From assembly GCA_028284865.1 (NCBI GenBank), contig JANQQV010000014.1, forward strand, positions 1 to 51,157: a stretch of DNA of 51,157 nucleotides. The letters run 5' to 3'. Below, one piece after another: positions 45,175 to 51,157 of the stretch (position 1 is the stretch's first letter; every line of letters starts with the position of its first letter). This stretch comes from Rhodothermales bacterium (lineage in GTDB: Bacteria; Bacteroidota; Rhodothermia; Rhodothermales; UBA10348). Made by a program: the position numbers and the translations under genes. The notes under the pieces were generated by a model that had not been told where the DNA came from, made no database searches, and worked only from the letters and a program-made list of their open reading frames with translations.

Positions 45175-45271
45175 GGGTGAGCTACTCAACGCCTCTCTGA
45201 CTAGGTGCTTGTTTGAAGTAGCTTCTTTAGGAAAGCCTGGCGAAGTGGGTGCGCCGGGCTTTCCTTTTTTT
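45175..45271 (+). ncRNA. Candidate structured small RNA (about 95 nt)
   Basis: No gene follows on this strand, yet a strong intrinsic terminator does. Upstream of it lies an elongated hairpin. AGCTACT (45180-45186) pairs with AGTAGCT (45217-45223), CAA with TTG across a one-base bulge, and CGCCT (45190-45194) with AGGTG (45203-45207). With the TATACT box at 45163 this makes a compact transcription unit without a coding frame. It does not show the GGAA/AGCA core of SRP RNA, the open bubble of 6S RNA or the P4 motif of RNase P RNA. If transcription began before 45145, an alternative stem AGAGGCG/CGCCTCT (45145-45151 with 45190-45196) would compete. Function unknown; trans-acting sRNA is one possibility. 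Confidence 0.55.
45229..45271 (+). terminator. Strong intrinsic terminator
   Basis: Bases 45229-45242 and 45252-45265 form a 14-bp stem with one wobble and a 9-base loop, followed directly by a run of T residues to 45271. The T-run is only on the plus strand, so it does not serve the minus-strand accD gene. It implies a plus-strand transcript from this gap. Confidence 0.9.
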
Positions 45272-45360
45272 GTGCACTTCCTACGCCGTCAGCCCGTTCA
45301 GGACGATATGGATCCATCACGCACGCGCGACGGCTGATTCGCCATCAGTCTGACTCGTGA

Positions 45361-46203
45361 TCAGGCCAGAACCAGATCCAGCAGATGGCTGAGCTCGGCT
45401 TTGAGGTGCCGGCGATCGACGATCAGGTCCACGAACCCTTTCTCGAGCAGGAATTCGGATGTCTGAAACCCTTCAGGAAGATCTTGACCCATGGTCTCGC
45501 GAATCACGCGTGGGCCGGCGAAGCCGATCAGGGCCCCGGGTTCGGCAATGTGGATGTCGCCCAACATGGCAAAGGAAGCCGTCACGCCACCGGTGGTCGG
45601 GTTGGTCAGCAGCACGATGAAAGGCATTCCGATGTCCTGAAGCTTGGTCAGGTTGGCGCTGGTCTTCGCCATCTGCATGAGGCTCAGCGCACCTTCCATC
45701 ATGCGAGCCCCTCCAGACTGCGCGATGACCATCACCGGGATCTCGCGCTCGACCCCGCGTCGGATGGCTCGGGTTACCACTTCGCCGACCACCGATCCCA
45801 TGCTTCCTCCGATGAAGGAGAAATCCATGGCGGCAATCGACAGTTGATGATCTCCAATCTGACCGACGGCACCTTTCGCTGCATCATTCATGCCCGCCTT
45901 TTCGCGCGTAGCTGTGATCCGGTCCGAGTATGCCTTGCGATCACTGAATTCCAACGGGTCGACCGCAATCAGGTCGTTGTCAAAAACCTCGTAGTCCCCA
46001 TCGTAGAGGAGATTGAAGTACCCCGTGCTGGACATCTTGAAGTGATAATCACACTTCGGGCACACCAAATCCTGCTTTTCGATCTCCCGACGATTGACCG
46101 TCTCACCGCATCCCGGGCATTTAACCCACTGACCATCGGGCACATCATTGCGTCCGCTGGAAGAGGTCTTGATGCCGGCAGACTTGCGCTTGAACCAGGA
46201 CAT
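45361..46203 (-). CDS. accD: Acetyl-CoA carboxylase carboxyltransferase beta subunit
   Basis: Transfers the carboxyl group from biotin to acetyl-CoA together with AccA, giving malonyl-CoA for fatty acid synthesis. The N-terminal zinc ribbon has C29, C32, C48 and C51, the family's C-x2-C-x15-C-x2-C. The crotonase-like core follows with GGSMGSVVGE, QSGGARMMEG, TNPTTGGVTASFA and IGFAGPRVI. The ATG at 46203 gives the usual MSWFKRK start; the frame runs open further upstream, into tsaB, without family-like residues. It is 25 bases after tsaB, so the two form an operon. Length (280) is normal. Confidence 0.96.
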   Translation of the reverse strand: MSWFKRKSAGIKTSSSGRNDVPDGQWVKCPGCGETVNRREIEKQDLVCPKCDYHFKMSSTGYFNLLYDGDYEVFDNDLIAVDPLEFSDRKAYSDRITATREKAGMNDAAKGAVGQIGDHQLSIAAMDFSFIGGSMGSVVGEVVTRAIRRGVEREIPVMVIAQSGGARMMEGALSLMQMAKTSANLTKLQDIGMPFIVLLTNPTTGGVTASFAMLGDIHIAEPGALIGFAGPRVIRETMGQDLPEGFQTSEFLLEKGFVDLIVDRRHLKAELSHLLDLVLA

Positions 46204-46228
46204 GTACGAAGGGGTGGGGTGGATGATG

Positions 46229-46951
46229 TCAGAAGGGCAGCCGCTCGAAAATGCTGACGGCCGGCTTTCGGGCCACAAACTCCCGCAGATAGCGGGGTTC
46301 GAATGAAGATACGTCTTCTACTCGGTACGGATGACGCGGATTCCTGAGGAGTAGCGCGGCAAAGCGGCTGTGCGGAGGAAGAACAACAGGGTCGGGATTG
46401 CCTGCTCGGCCGGGAATGACCGCTTCATTCCACTTCTCGGCCAGCGGATCAGAGCCCAGAACAACGATATCGCGGTCCGATCGGGTAACTAGATCCTCGA
46501 GTTCATGGACGGCCGGGGCCTCGATCTCGATTGGGAACTGGTCTTCGATCCGGTACAGGGCAGAAAAGACCTCAGAACTTCGTGCGGATATCACTGCTCG
46601 GATGCATTGGCCGTCTGAAACGGTTTGCTCAGTTGCCCCGCGCTCGGTCGCAACCCCCGCCGCCATCAACGCCAATGAAGGGATGGCGTAAAGTGGGACG
46701 TCCCAGGACCAGGCCAGCCCCTTCGCCGTCGAGACGCCAATGCGGAGACCGGTGTAGGACCCGGGACCCTCATCTACGCAGACTGCCGTAGGGCGGACAT
46801 CAAGCTCTGCCAGCAAGTCCTTGATCAAGGGGGCGAGCATCCGCGCATGGCTACGCGGTTCATCCGCCTCCCGGCTGATCACACGATGTTCCTCCAGCAA
46901 GGAAATGCTGCAAGCGTCGGCGCTGGTCTCTATGGAAAGAATAGCTTCCAT
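46229..46951 (-). CDS. tsaB: tRNA t6A-modification protein TsaB
   Basis: TsaB is the scaffold partner of TsaD in forming threonylcarbamoyladenosine at tRNA position 37. The N-terminal ASKHA fold starts ILSIETSADACSISLL, with the family hallmark DEGPGSYTGLRIGVSTAKGL and the conserved HARMLAPLI. The C-terminal half is more variable, as usual for TsaB. A 7-bp inverted repeat (TTGCCCC/GGGGCAA, 46964-46989) lies just upstream of the start in the leader. It precedes accD on the same strand and is divergent from the EF-G-like gene. A Sua5 gene for the first pathway step is at 34.7 kb. Confidence 0.93.
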   Translation of the reverse strand: MEAILSIETSADACSISLLEEHRVISREADEPRSHARMLAPLIKDLLAELDVRPTAVCVDEGPGSYTGLRIGVSTAKGLAWSWDVPLYAIPSLALMAAGVATERGATEQTVSDGQCIRAVISARSSEVFSALYRIEDQFPIEIEAPAVHELEDLVTRSDRDIVVLGSDPLAEKWNEAVIPGRAGNPDPVVLPPHSRFAALLLRNPRHPYRVEDVSSFEPRYLREFVARKPAVSIFERLPF

Positions 46952-47072
46952 GGAATCGGTGGATTGCCCCGCCTATCGGATTGGGGCAACCAAGTTCCAG
47001 ACAAAAAGAGGGCTTCTTGGTGGGGCAGTGTAGGGGAGTTCTGGTGGGAGCATTCCTGACTCCTGATCCGGG

Positions 47073-47101
47073 TTGACAATGTAGCGGACCGGATTATCTT
47101 G
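47073..47101 (+). promoter_or_regulatory. Sigma-70-like promoter of the EF-G-like gene
   Basis: A perfect TTGACA (47073-47078), a 16-base spacer and TATCTTG (47095-47101) precede the start codon by about 50 bases. A small leader hairpin CCCTG-TTTTTCG-CAGGG (47106-47122) lies near the expected transcript start. Confidence 0.75.
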
Positions 47102-47153
47102 TCAGCCCTGTTTTTCGCAGGGTGAAGGTCGTTCTTATCTATCAGGGCACACG

Positions 47154-49274
47154 ATGAAAGTTTACGATGCTGACCACATTCGCAATGTGGTGCTTGTTGG
47201 TCACCAAGGAAGCGGGAAGACCACGTTGGCAGAGGCCATGCTGTATTCCACGGGGGTGCTGCAGCGTCCTGGCACGATCGAAGAAGGCAACACGGTAAGC
47301 GACTATCACACCAGTGAGAAAAACCGGCAGATGTCGGTCTTCGCCTCGCTCCTGCACGTGGAATTCCAGGGCAACAAGCTCAATGTGGTCGATACGCCTG
47401 GATACCCCGATTTCATCGGAGAAGTGGCGGCATCCCTGCATGTGACGGATTCGGCCTTGTTCGTGCTCAATGCCGCGGAAGGGGTTCAGGTTGGAACCGA
47501 ACTGGCTTGGCGAGCCGCAGTGAAGGACTCAACGCCTTCCATGTTTGTAATCAACCAGCTCGACCGCGAAAAAACCAGTTTCCGCGACCTTATTGATCAG
47601 ATCAAGGAGCGATTTGGTCGCGGAGCCACCGTGGTACAGATTCCAGCTGGTCCTGGATCGCGTGCCATTATCGACGTGCTGATCATGAAGCAGATCACGT
47701 TCGATGACCACGGCAAGATGACCTTCAATGAGATCGATGAGGCCTTCGCGGAAGAAGCCAATCGTCTGCACAATGAGCTGGTCGAGAACATTGCCGAGAA
47801 CGACGAGAGCTTGATGGAGCTCTATTTCGAGAAAGGCAATCTCACCGAAGAAGAGATGCGATCCGGTCTGCGCGAGGCCATGATTCGCCATCAACTCTTT
47901 CCCATCTTTCTTACGTCCGCGACCGAGAATATCGGGGTTTCCCGACTGATGGAATTCGTAGGCAACGTGTGTCCAACCCCTTCGCAAATGCCCCCGGCCG
48001 CGATGAAGAATGGTGGCACGATTGTGCCGGATTCGAGTGGTGAGCCTGTCGCGTTGATTTACCACACGATGGCGGAAGCACACGTGGGCGACTACTCCTT
48101 CTTCCGCATCTACTCAGGTACGTTGAAGCCAGGGATGGACCTGGTAAATGCACAGACCGGTGCTAGTGAGCGTCTGGGACAGATCTACGCCATCAATGGT
48201 CACGACCGCGATCCGGTTGACACCATGTATGCGGGCGATCTGGGAGCGCTGGTAAAGCTCAAAAACACGCACACCAACAATACGCTGCATCTGAAGGGAA
48301 GCGATGCAGTCATGGAAGAGATCGATTTTCCCGAGCCACGCTACTCTACAGCGGTCGTCGCTTCGAAGGAAGGGGAAGAAGACAAGCTTGCCCAGGGTCT
48401 GCACCAGTTGCACGAAGAGGACCCATCACTTCACATCGTGCACGATCAGCACCTGAGTCAGCTGGTTCTCGGCGCACAGGGTGAAATGCAGCTTGAGATC
48501 GCAAAAGCCCGCCTCAACCGCCGTTTTGGCGTCGACATTGAGTTCGTCAAACCCAAAGTGGCCTATCGCGAGACGGTTCAAAGCCGGGCGCGCGCCAAGT
48601 ACCGTCACAAGAAGCAGACGGGAGGTGCTGGTCAGTTTGCAGACATCAGCATGATCGTCGAGCCGGTCAATGGTGACTACCAGCCGGAGGCAGACATCAA
48701 GGTGCGAGGAGAACACACGGAGGAGACGGCCTGGGGCTCAAAGATTCATTTCATCGATGCCATCGTGGGTGGAGTGATTGACATGCGTCGCTTCTTTGGC
48801 GCCATCCAAAAAGGTGTGCTGGAAGCCTGCACCAACGGTCCCGTCGCCGGCTATCCGGTTGGTGATGTTCGCGTAGTGATTCACGACGGCTCCATGCACG
48901 CTGTCGATTCGAACGAGGCCGCTTTCAAATCGGCATCCAGGGCATGTTTCCAGGATGCATTCCGTCAGGCCACACCGGTTCTGCTCGAGCCGATCTACGA
49001 CGTGGAAGTGCTCGTTCCGGAATCGTACACGGGTGACGTGATGGGTGACATGAACACCCGCCGAGCGCGCATCCAGGGCATGGAAGTCGAAGGCGTGTTC
49101 CAGAAAATCCTGGCTGAAGTACCTGAGGCGGAACTGTATCGCTATTCGACGTCGCTACGATCCATGACGCAGGGACGCGGTTTGCACCGCTCTTCGTTCA
49201 CGCGCTACGAGTCCATGCCTCGTCACGTACAGGAATCCGTGATAGCCGAATCGGCAGCAGCCAAAGAGGACTGA
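47154..49274 (+). CDS. Elongation factor G-like GTPase (EF-G paralogue)
   Basis: A 706-residue translational GTPase with the EF-G domain order. G1 is GHQGSGKTT (residues 16-24), G3 is DTPGYPDF (D80 to F87) and G4 is NQLD (N134 to D137) in place of the usual NKxD. Domain IV/V motifs include SNEAAFKSASRACF and GDMNTRRARIQGME. The G3 motif has Y84 where canonical EF-G and EF-Tu have the catalytic histidine (DTPGH). This is typical of the EF-G-like/FusA2 group rather than the main translocase, so slow or altered GTP hydrolysis is likely. It has its own promoter. Its stop codon abuts the stop of the convergent SGNH gene with no gap. Confidence 0.9.
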   Translation: MKVYDADHIRNVVLVGHQGSGKTTLAEAMLYSTGVLQRPGTIEEGNTVSDYHTSEKNRQMSVFASLLHVEFQGNKLNVVDTPGYPDFIGEVAASLHVTDSALFVLNAAEGVQVGTELAWRAAVKDSTPSMFVINQLDREKTSFRDLIDQIKERFGRGATVVQIPAGPGSRAIIDVLIMKQITFDDHGKMTFNEIDEAFAEEANRLHNELVENIAENDESLMELYFEKGNLTEEEMRSGLREAMIRHQLFPIFLTSATENIGVSRLMEFVGNVCPTPSQMPPAAMKNGGTIVPDSSGEPVALIYHTMAEAHVGDYSFFRIYSGTLKPGMDLVNAQTGASERLGQIYAINGHDRDPVDTMYAGDLGALVKLKNTHTNNTLHLKGSDAVMEEIDFPEPRYSTAVVASKEGEEDKLAQGLHQLHEEDPSLHIVHDQHLSQLVLGAQGEMQLEIAKARLNRRFGVDIEFVKPKVAYRETVQSRARAKYRHKKQTGGAGQFADISMIVEPVNGDYQPEADIKVRGEHTEETAWGSKIHFIDAIVGGVIDMRRFFGAIQKGVLEACTNGPVAGYPVGDVRVVIHDGSMHAVDSNEAAFKSASRACFQDAFRQATPVLLEPIYDVEVLVPESYTGDVMGDMNTRRARIQGMEVEGVFQKILAEVPEAELYRYSTSLRSMTQGRGLHRSSFTRYESMPRHVQESVIAESAAAKED

Positions 49275-51157
49275 TCAGGAGTCTTCGGGCAGTGAATTGA
49301 GCAGGCGCCGAGCGTCCTGCGCATTCGGGTTGCGGGCGAGGATGGCTTCGGCTTGCACACGTGCATCGCTCCAGCGCTGCCTGAGAGCGTACGCGCCGGC
49401 CAGGTTGTAGCGGGCGCGCAGGTCATTGGGATTCATGGAGACGGCCTTCTCAAGGTTCGGGATGGCGTCGTCTATCCGCTGCCGGTTCAAGAGCAGCGTT
49501 CCGAGGACCTGGAATGCCTCCGCCTGATCTCCGATAGCCAATTCGGTACGGGCCAGCGATTCGGCTTCCTCCAGACGACCTTGCTGCATCCGGATCTTTG
49601 CCAGCGCAACGTGAGGGCCGGCGACCATGGGATAGGACTGGATGACCGCCTGCAAGTTTACTTCTGCCGTTCTCAGATCACCCGCTTGCGTAGCTGCTGA
49701 TCTGAACGCGTCCAGGGCCTCGATGCGTGGGACATCATCCTGAAAGAGGCGAAGACCGAGATTTCCAGCCAGCGTACCCGGCATGAGGGTATCTATTTGG
49801 CTGAAGCGACTTCCAATCGGTTGGAATGGCCACGATCCCATCAGCTGTTGCACGCGATAGGCGCCGGCCAACGAGTCGATCACGGAAACCGGTGAATGGC
49901 GTGCGGTTTGGAGCATGGCCTGATCCCATGCCCATCGGAGTCCGCGATCAGCCCCGAACTGGTTGCCTGCCAGCGCCATGTAAAAGGCTCCTCCCAGTAC
50001 CCGATACCCGGCGATGGTGGGGTGGAGGTGCTCGAGCATCATGTCGCTGCCGATGAGTCCGTTGGGGGAGGCGTCAGCCAACGCTTGCTGTGTCTCAACC
50101 ACTGTGGCTCCGTGCTCGCTAGCCAGTTCACGGATGATGACGTTCAATTCCTCAGGTGCGCGGAAGCGCAGTTCGTCGTTGTCTTTGGCGGCGCGATAAG
50201 CAGTGCGCGCCTCGTCGACGCGTCCAAGGTTTTCAAGAGCGCGGGCGCGAACGAAGTGAGCGCCCGCATACAACGGGGTTCGATCGAGTAAGGCGTCCAT
50301 TCGCAGTAGAGCATCCTCGTCACGACCCGCCGCCACTTCGGCGCCAGCAGTGCGGATCTCTTCATCTATTTCTTCCGTGCTTGGGACGCTGGAGTCCGAT
50401 TGCCCCTGCTCCGTGGTCGATGCTCCCGAACCGGACTGAAAGGGAGGCTGATCCCGTTCGTTTGCGGCCAGTGTGCCGATGTAGACAGGAATTCCAGCGT
50501 CTGCATAGCGTGCCAGTAGCACGTTCATGTTGAACCGGAATTGATCAAGGCCCTCCTCGAACAGGTCTGATTCGTTCGGAATGCGCTGTTCGCCCACCAT
50601 GTCCTGCATCAACGTGCGTCCCGAGGCGGAGTCATCTGGCTCACTGGCAAACAAGCCCACGATCGCGGAAATAGTTTGCTGCAGGAGCTGGACCGTCCGA
50701 TAGGGCCGTAGGGCCAGGTAGAGATTGATGACCGCAGGGCTCGATCCCATGCGCTGCGAAGATCCCACGCCAAGCGCGCCGTAATACTCATTGTGCCCGG
50801 CGTAAATCATCACGGCGTCCGGCTCAAGCGCGATGATCTCTTCGGAGAGATCGAGCAAGGTATAGCTGTTGACGGCCGCCATGGCCGTGTTCAGCACCTC
50901 GAACGATGCCTCAGGGTGGGATGCATTCAGGTGCCACTCCAACACGTCCGCCATGTCAGCGGAGAAGTAGTACGGCCAGCCGGCGGCCGTTGAGCCTCCC
51001 TGGAATACAATCCGGAATGTGTCCGCCTCGCGAGGCTCCGTGAACCAGTCAAACGGAACGCTCGGCAGATTGGCGATGGAGGAGAAGTAGCGAGCCGATA
51101 CGTCTTCTCGCGCTTGAACGTATCCCTCATACCCATCAACTGGAATGATCAATGACG
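49275..51157 (-). CDS. SGNH-hydrolase/TPR protein, cut by the window end
   Basis: The frame runs out of the window without a stop, so the N-terminus is missing; a TTG at 51152 is internal-looking. The visible 625 residues begin with an SGNH hydrolase domain: block I FQGGSTAAGW with the serine, block III YAGHNEYYG, and block V near DMMLEHLHPTIAGY with the catalytic Asp/His region. A low-complexity acidic stretch (about 230-260) interrupts the hydrolase domain before block V. From about residue 480 it carries tetratricopeptide repeats (PHVALAKIRMQQGRLEEAES, RYNLAGAYALRQRWSDARVQ). Substrate unknown; TPRs suggest binding to partners. It converges on the EF-G-like gene. Confidence 0.82.
   Translation of the reverse strand, partial: SLIIPVDGYEGYVQAREDVSARYFSSIANLPSVPFDWFTEPREADTFRIVFQGGSTAAGWPYYFSADMADVLEWHLNASHPEASFEVLNTAMAAVNSYTLLDLSEEIIALEPDAVMIYAGHNEYYGALGVGSSQRMGSSPAVINLYLALRPYRTVQLLQQTISAIVGLFASEPDDSASGRTLMQDMVGEQRIPNESDLFEEGLDQFRFNMNVLLARYADAGIPVYIGTLAANERDQPPFQSGSGASTTEQGQSDSSVPSTEEIDEEIRTAGAEVAAGRDEDALLRMDALLDRTPLYAGAHFVRARALENLGRVDEARTAYRAAKDNDELRFRAPEELNVIIRELASEHGATVVETQQALADASPNGLIGSDMMLEHLHPTIAGYRVLGGAFYMALAGNQFGADRGLRWAWDQAMLQTARHSPVSVIDSLAGAYRVQQLMGSWPFQPIGSRFSQIDTLMPGTLAGNLGLRLFQDDVPRIEALDAFRSAATQAGDLRTAEVNLQAVIQSYPMVAGPHVALAKIRMQQGRLEEAESLARTELAIGDQAEAFQVLGTLLLNRQRIDDAIPNLEKAVSMNPNDLRARYNLAGAYALRQRWSDARVQAEAILARNPNAQDARRLLNSLPEDS

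Larger units (their letters stand above)
44984..45360. other. 377-base intergenic region with promoter and candidate RNA
   Basis: This gap between accD and the SpoIID gene has no convincing reading frame. It contains the minus-strand SpoIID promoter (45035-45065), a plus-strand -10 box (45163-45168), a candidate structured RNA (45175-45271) and its terminator. Bases 45272-45360 show nothing recognisable. Confidence 0.7.

Noticed and set aside
45175..45271. SRP RNA, 6S RNA or RNase P RNA as identity for the small RNA
   Set aside because: The conserved cores of these RNAs (GGAA/AGCA loop, central bubble, P4 motif) are not present.
46204..46278. N-terminal extension of AccD
   Set aside because: Overlaps tsaB and lacks family residues; MSWFKRK is the usual AccD start.

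Overview
The window is a gene-dense, mid-GC bacterial chromosome segment with about 38 protein genes and one tRNA gene. I see no phage genes, insertion sequences or CRISPR array. The gene content suggests a member of the Bacteroidota/Rhodothermota (FCB) lineage, most likely near Rhodothermales. Supporting points are a type IX secretion (T9SS) pair porU-porV, C-terminal sorting-type domains ending in similar residues (AIIR), DUF5683 and golvesin-like domains, an EF-G-like second elongation factor, and the variable use of Shine-Dalgarno sequences. This placement is inferred from gene families; no rRNA is present to confirm it.

Layout. 0-7 kb: a RadC fragment at the window edge, glycyl-tRNA synthetase, an orphan thioredoxin-type arsenate reductase, an outer-membrane protein, a stand-alone LON-domain protein, and a membrane PAS protein followed by a solitary HisKA-like gene with no ATPase domain. 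7-21 kb: a surface and secretion block. It holds porU, porV, an M6-protease-like secreted protein whose HExxH site is lost, a large metalloprotease/beta-propeller/beta-barrel protein, a TlpA-type thioredoxin and a DUF5683 protein; the last four are nearly contiguous or overlapping. 21-26 kb: a dicarboxylate/amino-acid symporter, a 627-base non-coding stretch with hairpins, tRNA-Arg(CCG) with its terminator, an unusually long ECF-like sigma factor, a CPBP protease, a DUF2007 protein and cdsA. 26-36 kb: a small membrane protein, mutL, tilS, hpt, tryptophan 2,3-dioxygenase, an HD phosphohydrolase (opposite strand), a polysaccharide deacetylase and a Sua5/TsaC protein. 36-45 kb: a PAP2 phosphatase, then a GNAT - GHL10 lipoprotein - amidase lipoprotein - AmpG-like transporter run that looks like a cell-wall operon, followed by a SpoIID-type protein on the other strand. 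45-51 kb: a candidate small RNA with a strong intrinsic terminator, tsaB-accD, an EF-G-like GTPase with its promoter, and a truncated SGNH/TPR gene running off the window.

The most interesting items are the PorUV-linked pseudoprotease and self-anchored surface protease, the orphan structured RNA at about 45.2 kb, the dismembered sensor kinase at 4.9-6.9 kb, and several enzymes with altered key residues (MutL, EF-G-like, M6-like). Functions are assigned from motifs read by eye; no database search was run. Start codons are often uncertain because many genes lack a clear ribosome binding site.
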